Below are positions 40,501-50,283 of a DNA stretch of 64,000 nucleotides, piece after piece. Numbering within the stretch: position 1 is the stretch's first letter; each line of letters begins with the position of its first letter. The translations under genes were made by a program, and so were the position numbers. Origin of the DNA: Aliivibrio sp. (GTDB taxonomy: Bacteria > Pseudomonadota > Gammaproteobacteria > Enterobacterales > Vibrionaceae); assembly GCA_016764915.1 (NCBI GenBank), contig JAESQY010000069.1, forward strand, positions 1 to 64,000, read 5' to 3'. The notes under the pieces were generated by a model. That model did no database searches and had not been told where the DNA came from. It saw only the letters and a list, made by a program, of their open reading frames with translations.

Positions 40501-42048
40501 ATGAGTCAAGAACAAAATTTCGATGAGTCTCAAATACTATTATCAACCACAGACCTAGAAAGTAAAATCAAATACGCAAACGAACAATTTTGTACTATTG
40601 CAGGGTATCCGCTCGAGGAACTTGTTGGTAAACATCATAATATTGTGCGCCACAAGGAGATGCCTAAAGCTGCGTTTAAAGATTTATGGCAATATTTGAA
40701 ACAAGACAAATCATGGATGGGACCTGTTAAAAACCAATGCAAAAATGGAGACTTTTACTGGGTTAATGCTTACGTGACACCAGTCAAGAATGCTGAAGGA
40801 AAGGTCATTGAATATCAATCAGTGCGTACTCGTTTAAATCAAGAAACAAAAGAGCGTACCGATGCGGTGTATAAAAAAATAAATGCTAATAAACAACCAT
40901 TAGGATTGAAGTTTCAAACTGACATGACCTTCTGGATACAGTTAATGTTAATCTTTACATTGGTTGTCTCTTTTTCTATGTTGGCCTTTACAAGTGTAGA
41001 GCCCATGTTCATTTTACCCTACGCCATTACCTCATTATTGATCACTCCCTTTTTTATTAGATGGCGTAAACGCTACTCCAATCTACTCTCAGAGAGTAAA
41101 GCCGTTTTTGATAATCCGCTGATGAGTTACCTCTATTCTGGTACAAACGATCAAATTGGTAATATTGATCTTTGTATTCAAATGCGAAAAGCCGAGATCA
41201 ACGCTATCGTTGGTCGAGTTACTGATGTATCACAAACAATATCTCGCTCATCTGAAAGCTCATCAAATATTGGTACAGAAATAGCAACCATCTTAAATCA
41301 ACAAAAAATTGAAACAGAGTTAGTCGCGACGGCGATGAATGAGATGTCTTGTACTGTGCAGGAAATAGCAACTGTGGTGACGAGCGCGGCAACCTCGTCT
41401 CAGCAAGGTTTAGAAATGAGTCATGCCGGTAAAGAGATAGTCGTTGATACTACCGATGCTATTAATAACCTGGCAACCTTACTTTCAGAAGTTGATGAAT
41501 CGATTGAGTGTTTAGTTAGTGGTAGTCAATCTATTGAAACGGTATTGGGTGAAATAAGCAGTATTGCGGAGCAGACTAATTTGCTTGCTCTAAATGCGGC
41601 GATTGAAGCAGCACGTGCCGGAGAGCAAGGAAGAGGCTTTGCGGTGGTGGCAGATGAAGTAAGGGCGCTTGCTAAACGTACTCAGCAATCAACGGAAGAG
41701 GTTCATACACTGCTTAATACCCTACAAACGGATTCAAAGCGTGCAAAGCTGGCAATGGAAAGAGGAACTGAGCAATCAAGCAGTTGTGTTGAACTTGCAA
41801 TTAAAACAGGCAACGCTTTTGATGCCATTGCAGGTGAAGTTAATGATATTGCGAGCATTAACGATCAAATAGCGACGGCGATTGAAGAACAGTCGGTTGT
41901 CACTGAGCAGATCAACCAAAATATTGTTTCAATTTCTGATATGTCTTTGGTCAGTGAGCAGCATGGTTTGGAAGCGGTGAGTCTTAGTAATGATCTATTG
42001 ACGAGCATTAATGAGCAAGAGAGTTTAATTAAGCAGTTTAGATGTTAA
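40501..42048 (+). CDS. Aer-like methyl-accepting chemotaxis protein (PAS sensor)
   Basis: The ATG at 40501 is chosen because AGGAAGTG lies upstream; a GTG two codons earlier is less likely. The 515-residue protein has an N-terminal PAS domain (about 10-115, with [28 protein letters not shown] and the Trp-rich [17 protein letters not shown] as in Aer), two close membrane spans (about 145-188) and no periplasmic domain. The signalling tip is [21 protein letters not shown], continuing [21 protein letters not shown]. Aer senses redox state through FAD bound to PAS and signals to CheA/CheW. The role here is probably energy taxis. No CheW-binding pentapeptide tail is visible. Confidence 0.9.
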   Translation: MSQEQNFDESQILLSTTDLESKIKYANEQFCTIAGYPLEELVGKHHNIVRHKEMPKAAFKDLWQYLKQDKSWMGPVKNQCKNGDFYWVNAYVTPVKNAEGKVIEYQSVRTRLNQETKERTDAVYKKINANKQPLGLKFQTDMTFWIQLMLIFTLVVSFSMLAFTSVEPMFILPYAITSLLITPFFIRWRKRYSNLLSESKAVFDNPLMSYLYSGTNDQIGNIDLCIQMRKAEINAIVGRVTDVSQTISRSSESSSNIGTEIATILNQQKIETELVATAMNEMSCTVQEIATVVTSAATSSQQGLEMSHAGKEIVVDTTDAINNLATLLSEVDESIECLVSGSQSIETVLGEISSIAEQTNLLALNAAIEAARAGEQGRGFAVVADEVRALAKRTQQSTEEVHTLLNTLQTDSKRAKLAMERGTEQSSSCVELAIKTGNAFDAIAGEVNDIASINDQIATAIEEQSVVTEQINQNIVSISDMSLVSEQHGLEAVSLSNDLLTSINEQESLIKQFRC

Positions 42049-42092
42049 TGACACTTGCAAATGACGTGTGAGTAATAAATACGAGGTATAAA

Positions 42093-42119
42093 AAAACGCT
42101 GACTAAAAGTCAGCGTTTT
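42093..42119. terminator. Bidirectional terminator between the receptor and a small gene
   Basis: AAAACGCTGAC (42093-42103) and GTCAGCGTTTT (42109-42119) form a perfect 11-bp stem with a TAAAA loop and A/T tracts on both sides. It can serve both convergent genes. Confidence 0.9.
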
Positions 42120-42150
42120 CAATTAAATCATTTGCTCGGACTCTGAGCAA

Positions 42151-42345
42151 TTAGCGATACATACCGATATCTTTTTGTAGGTGAGATGATAACTCAGTAA
42201 CATAACTTGTACGAGTCTGTTCATCTTTACCAATAAAAATATCACGTATATGGGCAATCAATCCTTTGAAATTTACAGCATACGCTTTTTGATCCATTGC
42301 TGTTACAGAGTCAATAATATTTAGGTTCATCGCTGCTTGTGACAT
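42151..42345 (-). CDS. 64-residue hypothetical protein
   Basis: The soluble, mostly helical product begins MSQAAMNLNIIDSVTAMDQK and ends SSHLQKDIGMYR. The last part (ELSSHLQKDIGMYR) resembles the start of DUF1127-type small proteins (HL.rDIG...R), suggesting distant relationship or convergence. The function is unknown. It shares the bidirectional terminator with the chemoreceptor gene. A weak ribosome binding site (GTGAGA) precedes the ATG. Confidence 0.6.
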   Translation of the reverse strand: MSQAAMNLNIIDSVTAMDQKAYAVNFKGLIAHIRDIFIGKDEQTRTSYVTELSSHLQKDIGMYR

Positions 42346-42619
42346 GATTGTCTCACTTAATTTAATATTTGAAATAGGTAGTTGTTGTCGATGGAGAGGA
42401 TATTATTCTTTAATTTTAGGTTCGAATAATGATAAATAAACCATTCTCGGATTAGTTTTCCTAATTAATAATTGATTAACAATTGAGCTGAATATTTATG
42501 CGATTAAGATCGGTTTCCTAATGGAAAAACAAGACTTTAGTGAATAATTAAAATGAATTTAATCCATTCCTCTTCTATGGTAACATCGTGCTAACATAAA
42601 TTATTTTCACAAAAGTTAT

Positions 42620-43540
42620 ATGATTTCATTTCTGGCTAAACACTCTCTAATTATCATGTTTATTTGCGCTTTTTTGGGCTTCATTTTGCCTAAGGCATCT
42701 GCAGCTGTGTTCCCCTATTTGCCCTATGTTCTTTTCTTTTTAATGACGCTATCAATGATAGGTACCGATCAGCCACGTTTAATGAAAAAGCTCACCCAGT
42801 CTGCTTGTTGGTTATTTGCACTGCTGCACTCATTTGTCTTTATGCTGTTGAGCTGTGTTGGGTGCTATCTTTTAGGGTTAGACAGTGATTTAACTTTAGC
42901 TATTGTTGCGGTGGGTGCTACAGGCTCTCTATTTGCCACTCCGGCAATTGTTAAAGCAATTGGTTTCGATACTGTGTTTGCGATGGCCATGACCATTACT
43001 ACCACGTTAATGCTGCCGATCTCTTTGTTTGTCACCCTGCTATTGTTTCAACAACAGTCTGTCAGTTTAGATATGTATCAATATGGTTTGCGTTTAGTGA
43101 TCTTCATTGCAGGTCCGATGCTACTTTCCTTTTTAATGTATCGCTATATTCCAACAACAAGGCTGAAATTGATCCATCAGAAAATCTCACCATTAACAAT
43201 TGTGTTGGTGTTTTTCTTTCCATTTGGATTAATCGGTGATTTTAGAGTGTTGTGGCAGGAGTCGGCGAGTGAAGCGTATCAATACTTATTGATCGCCTGT
43301 GTCATCTGTTTTTTGTTTTTTGCGGTTACGTATTTCATCTATAAACGTAGTGGTAAAGAGAATGCTTTGATCAGTGCCATAACGGCGGGAAATAGAAACG
43401 TACTGTTAAGTTATACCGTTGCGGGTAGCTTATTAGGACCAGCATTCTTGCCTTTGGTAGGTGCATTGCAAATTCCAACCTATTTCCTACCAATGGTAGC
43501 GAAATTCATTGCAAAGCACAGTACCAAAAACAAGTGCTGA
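42620..43540 (+). CDS. Bile acid:sodium symporter (BASS)-like transporter
   Basis: This 306-residue inner-membrane protein has about nine or ten spans and no signal peptide. The order of spans, the helix-breaking VGATGSLFATPAIVKAIGFD segment with paired small residues and the late SAITAGNRNVLLSYTVAG motif fit the SBF/BASS family, which imports organic anions with sodium. The substrate cannot be inferred. The gene stands alone. Confidence 0.6.
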   Translation: MISFLAKHSLIIMFICAFLGFILPKASAAVFPYLPYVLFFLMTLSMIGTDQPRLMKKLTQSACWLFALLHSFVFMLLSCVGCYLLGLDSDLTLAIVAVGATGSLFATPAIVKAIGFDTVFAMAMTITTTLMLPISLFVTLLLFQQQSVSLDMYQYGLRLVIFIAGPMLLSFLMYRYIPTTRLKLIHQKISPLTIVLVFFFPFGLIGDFRVLWQESASEAYQYLLIACVICFLFFAVTYFIYKRSGKENALISAITAGNRNVLLSYTVAGSLLGPAFLPLVGALQIPTYFLPMVAKFIAKHSTKNKC

Positions 43541-43566
43541 TTATCTATTGTATCTCTAACGGCTTA

Positions 43567-43659
43567 TTAAACAGTTACAGGTATAAAATAGACTAATGTA
43601 GACCATGCAATTAACCAACCGGATAATACAAACACGTCAGTCCAATCTTTGTCCCACAT
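43567..43659 (-). CDS. 30-residue membrane peptide
   Basis: The frame starts MWDKDWTDVFVLSGWLIAWS and ends TLVYFIPVTV. An excellent ribosome binding site (AAGGAGA) lies seven bases before the ATG. An acidic, Trp-rich N terminus is followed by one hydrophobic span. No named family is recognised. It lies between the BASS-like transporter (convergent) and the cytoplasmic nucleotidase gene (same strand, upstream of neither). Confidence 0.65.
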   Translation of the reverse strand: MWDKDWTDVFVLSGWLIAWSTLVYFIPVTV

Positions 43660-43771
43660 AACTTCTCCTTATCACTCTTCAGTGAACATTGCCTTTTACT
43701 AACTTCATTAATAAGCAATTAGAGTGCCAGTTTGTGAGATTTGATTTTAACAATCGATTTTGAGTGAAATC

Positions 43772-45511
43772 CTATGATGATTGATTATTAACCATTTGAT
43801 TTAGATAGAATGATGGTTTGTTGAGTGCACCGCTATTTTTGATGTAATCGATAAAACAGTCGGCCATTGAGTGCGTCAAAACGTTGGCGTCGTCAATAAT
43901 ATTACTAAATGCTTGGTAACCTTCCTTCCCTTTTATGGTGTAAGCAGAAGAAACTCCGGTGTAGACTTCATCGTCATCAACTAGGATCCACCGTTGATCT
44001 TGCCAGATCTTCAATTTGATAATACGTTTGTTTTGCTCGCGCTTTGCATCATAAACAAAAGATAATTCAGAGACATAAGGGTAACTGCCACTGCCTGTGC
44101 CTTCAACGCCATTGTTGGTCGCGTTATTAATCGCCCCTTCAAGTGCTAATCGAATGTGGCGACCTTTCACTTTATAGACTGCGATAGGCACTGCAAACGG
44201 CAATACTTGTCCGGTGATATCCGATATCGTGATTTTTCCTCGCGTCAAAGAAGTCCGCACTCCCCCCGCATTATGAATAGCAAAGTCGACTTTATGGCCC
44301 TCTTGTCTTACTTTCCATAAAAAAGAGTCAGTCACCAAAGGGGCTATCTCACTGGGTCCACGTTCATCAGGTATGCGAACGTGACGTAAATCTGTATCAA
44401 GGTGGCCAATCACTATCTTTTGTAAGGCTTGAACATCGGGACGGTATTTAGTATTAAGTAGCGCTTCGACTTCTGGATCACGTTTACAGCGAATCACATT
44501 AGGATGTGCAAACAATTTATCTTTGACTTTCTGGTAGATATCTTCATGAATATTACTCTCAAACGTTGCGTCAACACACAGACGCCCGCCGAGCAGCAAC
44601 TCATTTTTTCCTACTAACTCGTCAATAGTGCCATCGTCATTAAAGATAATGTCGCAATGACCCAGTGCCATAGAGTGAAAGCCAGACTGTACAATATGTG
44701 TTTGGTTAACTTTGATGCCATACGGATCGTTGACCGCCATCCCTATGTCTGAAAAGTCCCCCTGTAAGATATGAGTATGACCACCAATGATCAAACTGAT
44801 GCCGTCGACGCTCTCTGCTAACTGTGTATCACCTTGGTAACCGAGGTGGCTTAATAAAATGATCTTATTAATGCCTTTTTCACGAATTGCATTAACCGTA
44901 TTGATGGCGACTTGAGTCGACAACACAAAGGGAGTATCAGGGTCGGGATTGGCCAGTAAGCTCATCTGATCAACGGATAAGCCAAATAGAGCCACTTCGC
45001 TATTACCTACTTTTTTCACGATGTACTTCGCGGTTGCCGTCTCTGGCTGGTAGGGGTATAAGTTTTTTTGATCGTTTAATCGTAGTGGTTTTGACGGTGA
45101 CTCTTTACTGATATCCCAATTCCCCGCTAGGAATGGAAAATTGATGTTAGCGATGAACTGAGTAATAGGTTCATTACCCATATCCAGTTCATGATTACCG
45201 ACCGTCATCATATCAACGCCAATTAAATTCAACATTTCAGCGTTGGCGACCCCTTTGTATAGGGAGAAATAGAGGGTACCTTGAAAGCAATCGCCCGCAT
45301 GCAAAAACAGAAATTCGTTACCACTGTCCACAGACTGGGCACGAAGTTGTTTTACTCGTTGAGAAATTCGAGAGAAACCACCACAGTTTACATAGGCTTT
45401 TACCGCTGGATTGTCATCGATAGCTAATGTTAACGAGAGCGGGTTGGAGTCGAAATAGGAGTGGGTATCATTAATATGCGCGATTTTAAGCGTAGTTTTA
45501 CTTCTGTTCAT
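43772..45511 (-). CDS. 5'-nucleotidase family protein without signal peptide
   Basis: This 579-residue protein is of the UshA-type two-domain family. The metallophosphatase motifs are IAHINDTHSYFD, LHAGDCFQGT, VGNHELDMG, LSHLGYQGD and IGGHTHILQG. The C-terminal nucleotidase domain has AIHNAGGVRTSL and GSYPYVSELSFVYD. It lacks any signal sequence: the first strand begins ten residues from the start. It is therefore probably cytoplasmic or exported by another route, unlike the paralogue at 38 kb. The substrate is likely a nucleotide or cyclic nucleotide. It is monocistronic. Confidence 0.85.
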   Translation of the reverse strand: MNRSKTTLKIAHINDTHSYFDSNPLSLTLAIDDNPAVKAYVNCGGFSRISQRVKQLRAQSVDSGNEFLFLHAGDCFQGTLYFSLYKGVANAEMLNLIGVDMMTVGNHELDMGNEPITQFIANINFPFLAGNWDISKESPSKPLRLNDQKNLYPYQPETATAKYIVKKVGNSEVALFGLSVDQMSLLANPDPDTPFVLSTQVAINTVNAIREKGINKIILLSHLGYQGDTQLAESVDGISLIIGGHTHILQGDFSDIGMAVNDPYGIKVNQTHIVQSGFHSMALGHCDIIFNDDGTIDELVGKNELLLGGRLCVDATFESNIHEDIYQKVKDKLFAHPNVIRCKRDPEVEALLNTKYRPDVQALQKIVIGHLDTDLRHVRIPDERGPSEIAPLVTDSFLWKVRQEGHKVDFAIHNAGGVRTSLTRGKITISDITGQVLPFAVPIAVYKVKGRHIRLALEGAINNATNNGVEGTGSGSYPYVSELSFVYDAKREQNKRIIKLKIWQDQRWILVDDDEVYTGVSSAYTIKGKEGYQAFSNIIDDANVLTHSMADCFIDYIKNSGALNKPSFYLNQMVNNQSS

Positions 45512-45679
45512 CAGTATTCCATTTGGTTGATATCGTATAGTAACAGCTATGGCTTACATTTTTTATTCATATTTATGACAACCCACTTATTGGTTTAACT
45601 CATTGAATTAATGTGACCTTGGCGCATACCTTACTCCATTCTATGGTATATGCTTATAGAGTCGTTAAGGAGAATGAGT

Positions 45680-47311
45680 ATGAAGTTAGACCGTATTGAG
45701 ATTTCAGGCTTCAGAGGAATTAAACGTCTTTCCCTTTCATTTGATGAACTCACCACTCTAATTGGTGAAAATACATGGGGAAAATCATCATTACTTGATG
45801 CGCTGTGTATCGCACTGCCATTAGATCTTAAAACGTATGAATTTTGTAAACATGACTTTCATCAGGACCACTCTGTTTCACTTGCGCCAAGTCGCCATCT
45901 GCAAATTATTATTCGTTGGACACACTCTTTTCCGGAAGAGCATCTATCCAGCCGCTATCGTAAGTTTAAAGTTGTCTGGCAGCCTTGCGAAGAACCAGAT
46001 ATACAGTATATCTACCAAAGAGTAAGCTCAACTTTTGTCGATGATAAAATCACCACCAATTATTCATTTTTAGACTCTAAAGGAGATGAACTTCCCCTGC
46101 ACGATCCAAAAGCGTTGATTGACGAGCTTGTTAGATTACATCCAGTGATTCGTTTAAAAGATTCACGTCGGTTAAAACAACAAGAAGAACACGTCTATTT
46201 TGATGACCGGGTTGAAAGAAGAATAAACAATACCTGCCGTCGTTTGCTTAATTCCCCTGGGCAAGTAAACAGTGGTGAGTTACGTAGCTCATTAAAATCA
46301 GTGCAAAGCTTGGTCGAACACTACTTTGGCTTTGAGTCACACAGTTTTGTGGATACTAAGAAGATTCATGACGGTCTATTTTATGGGCATGCACAAGAAG
46401 AGAGCTCTTTACACAACATTATGTCAAAAAGCCGAACCAAGCAGTCTAAGTTATTGTTGTTGGGTTTATTAAATACTTACCTCAGAGCAAAAGGTTCTAA
46501 TAGGATTAGCCAAGCCGCGCGTCCTATCTTGATCATTGAAGATCCGGAAGGTCGCCTTCATCCTACTCAGCTGATCCAAGCGTGGAATTTGATGCAGTTG
46601 ATTCCAATGCAAAAAGTACTGACAACCAACAGCAGTGGTTTGTTGTCTATTCTTCCGCTCTATTCTCTTAGACGTCTAGTAAGGCAATCAGATCGAACGT
46701 TGGCGCTGTCCTTAAATAACAACCAGTTATCAACCGATGAGCTTAGACGTATTACTTTTCATATACGTCTGCATCGCCCTGGTGCTTTGTTTGCAAGGTG
46801 TTGGCTATTGGTGGAAGGGGAAACTGAAGTTTGGATTTTCACCGAAATGGCGCGTATCTGCGGCTACAACTTAGCTGAAGAAGGTGTCTATATTATTGAG
46901 TTTGCTCAATCGGGACTGAAATCTCTGATCAAAATAGCAAACGCTTTTAATATAGAGTGGCATGTTGTTACTGATGGTGACGCAGCAGGCAAAAAATACG
47001 CAACTTCTGTAAAATCACAGCTAGGCAATGACCAAGAGCGACATCGATTAACTGAACTGCCTTACAAAGATGTTGAACTCTTTCTTTATCACTCTGGTTT
47101 TGAGAATTACTTTAGAGAGTTGGTGAATATCACTGTTGATCAACCTGTTCCTCCTAAAAAGATCATCTTAAAAGCGCTGAAAAAACACGCAAAACCTGAC
47201 ATTGCATTGGGAGTTGTCGAATATTGTGAAACTCATGGTGTGGAAATGGTGCCACTGTTGATTCGTTGGGTAGTTAAACGCGTAACAACGATGGCGAGGG
47301 GGAATGTTTAA
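45680..47311 (+). CDS. ybjD: YbjD-like OLD-family ATPase/TOPRIM nuclease
   Basis: The start at 45680 is set by AAGGAGA six bases upstream; an ATG at 45674 abuts that site. The 543-residue product opens MKLDRIEISGFRGIKRLSLS, with Walker A GENTWGKSSLLDAL, closely matching E. coli YbjD (about 552 residues). The ABC-type ATPase continues with IIEDPEGRLHPTQ (Walker B region). A C-terminal TOPRIM domain shows LLVEGETEVWIF and DGDAAGKKY, the acidic metal site. OLD proteins are ATP-dependent DNA nucleases linked to phage defence or repair; the role of YbjD is unknown. The gene converges on the biosynthetic cluster. Confidence 0.88.
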   Translation: MKLDRIEISGFRGIKRLSLSFDELTTLIGENTWGKSSLLDALCIALPLDLKTYEFCKHDFHQDHSVSLAPSRHLQIIIRWTHSFPEEHLSSRYRKFKVVWQPCEEPDIQYIYQRVSSTFVDDKITTNYSFLDSKGDELPLHDPKALIDELVRLHPVIRLKDSRRLKQQEEHVYFDDRVERRINNTCRRLLNSPGQVNSGELRSSLKSVQSLVEHYFGFESHSFVDTKKIHDGLFYGHAQEESSLHNIMSKSRTKQSKLLLLGLLNTYLRAKGSNRISQAARPILIIEDPEGRLHPTQLIQAWNLMQLIPMQKVLTTNSSGLLSILPLYSLRRLVRQSDRTLALSLNNNQLSTDELRRITFHIRLHRPGALFARCWLLVEGETEVWIFTEMARICGYNLAEEGVYIIEFAQSGLKSLIKIANAFNIEWHVVTDGDAAGKKYATSVKSQLGNDQERHRLTELPYKDVELFLYHSGFENYFRELVNITVDQPVPPKKIILKALKKHAKPDIALGVVEYCETHGVEMVPLLIRWVVKRVTTMARGNV

Positions 47312-47317
47312 CTCAGC

Positions 47318-47355
47318 TTAACTGATTCTGTAACTAATGGGATCAGTTAACTTTT
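47318..47355 (+). terminator. Probable terminator of ybjD
   Basis: TTAACTGAT (47318-47326) and ATCAGTTAA (47342-47350) pair around a 15-nt loop, followed by CTTTTCT. It marks the boundary between ybjD and the NRPS/PKS cluster. Confidence 0.55.
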
Positions 47356-47398
47356 CTATACGAAGCTCTCACCAAGCGATAATAATGACTTAAATCAG

Positions 47399-48175
47399 TT
47401 AAGGTCTGTTACCTATGATCACGGTTGTCACGACATTTCCAGACAACTCGAGGTAGCCATCAACCACTTTGTTTTTTTCAAAGATCTCGTCAAATAATGT
47501 CTCTTTCAAAACAATTCTAAATTTCCCAGTCTTTATACAGAGACCCACAATTTCAGAAATATCAAAATTTAAATATCGTTCAACATATGGATAAATAGCC
47601 TTAAACAAACTTTCTTTAGCAGAAAATACGATCGTACAAAATAGAGAAAAATCTAAATCTTGGCGGTAGTAAAACTCCATCTCATTAATTGATAATATCT
47701 GAAATGCTATATTTTTTGCGACATCAATAGACATTTTTTCTTCCCTGTCAATTCCGACATACGCAAGTGTATTACTGGGAGCAACAATAGAAAGTGCAGT
47801 CTCTGAATTATGCGTAATAGAACCAACACATTCTTCAGGCCAAATTGGGTTTCGATGCTTCCCTGTCGCTACTGAGGAACTCAATATTCCCATTTTTTCT
47901 AGCGCCACCATAGCAGACAGACGACCAGCTAAAAACTCGGCACGCCGTTTATTAACCGCTTTTTTTATATTCTGAGGCTCATTAAAGAGTAATCTATCAT
48001 ACAATTGTTCTTGAAAATGAAACGCGTTAAATTTACATTCTATGACTGATATATCCGGATGCAATTCACTCAAAGAATGCATTTTGCAATAATCAATAAA
48101 CCCACCCATCGCGTGGGTTTTATCAAGAACTAAATGACTCACAAGTTTACGCGTGGAAATGATTGGTAGTAGCAT
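47399..48175 (-). CDS. Sfp/EntD-type 4'-phosphopantetheinyl transferase
   Basis: This 258-residue enzyme is of the EntD branch. Motifs are KRRAEFLAGRLSA, PIWPEECVGSITHNSE, GIDREEK (metal-binding Asp/Glu) and FSAKESLFKAIYP (catalytic Glu/Lys). It transfers phosphopantetheine from CoA to the Ser of carrier domains and should activate the three carrier proteins in this cluster. AAGGA precedes the ATG. It is the last gene of the minus-strand biosynthetic run, 13 bases after the thioesterase. EntD-type enzymes are typical of siderophore loci. Confidence 0.9.
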   Translation of the reverse strand: MLLPIISTRKLVSHLVLDKTHAMGGFIDYCKMHSLSELHPDISVIECKFNAFHFQEQLYDRLLFNEPQNIKKAVNKRRAEFLAGRLSAMVALEKMGILSSSVATGKHRNPIWPEECVGSITHNSETALSIVAPSNTLAYVGIDREEKMSIDVAKNIAFQILSINEMEFYYRQDLDFSLFCTIVFSAKESLFKAIYPYVERYLNFDISEIVGLCIKTGKFRIVLKETLFDEIFEKNKVVDGYLELSGNVVTTVIIGNRP

Positions 48176-48188
48176 AAAATCCTTTTAT

Positions 48189-48947
48189 TTATACTGTCAT
48201 TGATGTTCTATGAATATTTTCGAACAGTAAACGCATCACTTTTTTTACATTATCTTCTGAATGAATAAAAAAGTGGTCACCTCTCATTACCTCACTTTTG
48301 TTTGGATAAGTAAAAAAGGTCTGCCATTCCTGTATGTCCTCAACATTAATCTTATCTTCTGACCCATAGAGAAGAGTAATATCGACTTCGATCTTACCTT
48401 TAAATTCGGTGACAAATTGTTCAACTAAACTAAAATCTGCACGGATATACTTCATACAAAACTCAAGCAATCCTGGTGTTTCAAATACTTGTTGAGGCGT
48501 TCCATTCAACGCCTTTAATTCGTCAATGAATTGAGTATCCGGCAAAGCACTAATTGGCTTCATTCTGTTTTTTCTATCTGGTGCATGAGCAGCAGAAAAA
48601 ACACATTTTTCTGGTAATCTACAGTGATTGATAGAGAGATCCACTAGGCTTTCAAAAGCCGCTAACGCCCCCATACTATGACCAAAAAGAACATAAGGTT
48701 TATCGGTAAGTGGATACAACTCGGTTTTGAGTCCATCAACATACTGATTCATATTATCCAATGTAGGCTCACTAATCCGTTCAGCTCTTCCCGGTGGTTG
48801 AACAGCATACAGTTCAACCCAATCAGGTAGCCACTTAAGCCAAGAATGAAAAACCGATGCACTCCCTCCTGCGTAGGGATAACAAATTACTCTTAAATCA
48901 GCCGATGGATTCGGTTTATAACACGTCAACCATAGATTTGGCATCAT
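48189..48947 (-). CDS. Type II thioesterase
   Basis: The start at 48947 (AAAGGA upstream; a further ATG at 48968 is less well served) gives about 252 residues. The alpha/beta-hydrolase core shows YPYAGGSASVFHSW, the nucleophile Ser in FGHSMGALAAFE, Asp in LLYGSEDKIN and His in MRGDHFFIH. Such stand-alone enzymes clear misloaded or stalled acyl groups from carrier proteins of NRPS/PKS systems. It is co-directional with the PPTase and about 105 bases after the outer-membrane protein gene. Confidence 0.9.
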   Translation of the reverse strand: MMPNLWLTCYKPNPSADLRVICYPYAGGSASVFHSWLKWLPDWVELYAVQPPGRAERISEPTLDNMNQYVDGLKTELYPLTDKPYVLFGHSMGALAAFESLVDLSINHCRLPEKCVFSAAHAPDRKNRMKPISALPDTQFIDELKALNGTPQQVFETPGLLEFCMKYIRADFSLVEQFVTEFKGKIEVDITLLYGSEDKINVEDIQEWQTFFTYPNKSEVMRGDHFFIHSEDNVKKVMRLLFENIHRTSMTV

Positions 48948-49071
48948 GAGATCCTTTAATATTTTCATCTCTTTTCTATTTATACGAATGACATCAATTA
49001 AATGATTTAGCTAGTAAGAATAAACAAATAATGAATAGAATAGGTTATACAAATTTTTTTTTAGATTGATA

Positions 49072-50283
49072 TTAAAAATAAATATTGACCTTTGCTACGT
49101 ACATTGAGTTCTGGCTGAAAACGCCATAATTAGAGTCATTGTTTCCGTAAAATCCGTTATAACCCACTGTATATTCTAATGTGTCTGAAGCTTTGTATGT
49201 CATTCTTGATTCTAGAATGTAACTATTATCATCAAAATTATATACTGATCCTAGATCGAGTCCCCAAGCACCCTGCCCCCATTCATAATGATAATTTTGA
49301 CTAAACTGTTGCACGATCTCGCTCTCAACTTGCTTAGTTAAGAGAAAATCGAATTCGGCATTAATACCTTTAAGATAACCCGCCCAACCAAATAGGATAT
49401 GCATGATATCCCGGTCTCCTGAAACTCCAGAAGGCTCAGTAATTAAAACATTACGATCATAACGGCCTTGAATCTGCGCAATACCATTCAAAAAATTGAT
49501 ATTAAGTTGACTAAAAAAACTTGAGATTCGATTTCTATCTACTCGGGTTTTATTAGGCAGTATCGTAAGAACAGGATCATCCTGGTACCCATAAAAACCA
49601 CCAATAAATACGTCGTAACCTGTTTGTACTAATTTAAATCCACTGCCGATTTCAACCGGATGATTAAGATCTTCATTTTCCATCGCTGTTCGGATATTTC
49701 CAGACGTGATATCCCACATACTTCCCTGTTTAGGAAGCGTGTTAACCGTAGGTTCTGATGTCGCAATTAACTCCCACACGCCATCATCAAAATACTCTTT
49801 CCACCTTAAAGCTGGCGTAGCTAAATAGTTCACCGCTAATCCTGAAGCCAATGGATCAGAGCTATCCATAGGGTTAAAGTATGCCCCTTGTGACAAAGCA
49901 CTGCCTGTTCCCCATACCATCATCTGCTTGCCCAAGGTGATTGTTCGTTGATCTCTGCGAAACTCCAGATACAGCTCTCTCACCTCTGTGTTCCACGGGT
50001 CTGCATTTTCTCTTGCCCCCACAGAGGGATCCCAATCTATAGAAATGGTGCTAATGACAGAAAATGAATCATCCTTTGAGTGATAGTAAGGCTCAAACCA
50101 AAGGCGTTGCCTTAAACTGCCCCATTGGCTTGAACGATATAAGTATTGATATGAGGATTGAACGTATCCTGTTACTCCATAGTTGGATTGTGATTCATCT
50201 AACTCCAGATCACCAAAGCTGGCAAATGGATCTTCAGCCACCACTGTTCCAACCCAAAATACGAGTAAGAATAATATTTTCAC
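49072..50283 (-). CDS. Outer-membrane beta-barrel protein (DUF1302-like) of the export trio
   Basis: This 403-residue protein has a signal peptide (MKILFLLVFWVGTVVA) and then alternating amphipathic strands rich in Tyr and Trp, ending KVNIYF with a C-terminal aromatic. It resembles DUF1302-type outer-membrane proteins that accompany RND transporters. GTG is the start and overlaps the upstream stop by one base (TAGTG), so it is translationally coupled to the LolA-like gene. It probably forms the outer-membrane part of an export route for the cluster's product (inference). Confidence 0.7.
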   Translation of the reverse strand: MKILFLLVFWVGTVVAEDPFASFGDLELDESQSNYGVTGYVQSSYQYLYRSSQWGSLRQRLWFEPYYHSKDDSFSVISTISIDWDPSVGARENADPWNTEVRELYLEFRRDQRTITLGKQMMVWGTGSALSQGAYFNPMDSSDPLASGLAVNYLATPALRWKEYFDDGVWELIATSEPTVNTLPKQGSMWDITSGNIRTAMENEDLNHPVEIGSGFKLVQTGYDVFIGGFYGYQDDPVLTILPNKTRVDRNRISSFFSQLNINFLNGIAQIQGRYDRNVLITEPSGVSGDRDIMHILFGWAGYLKGINAEFDFLLTKQVESEIVQQFSQNYHYEWGQGAWGLDLGSVYNFDDNSYILESRMTYKASDTLEYTVGYNGFYGNNDSNYGVFSQNSMYVAKVNIYF

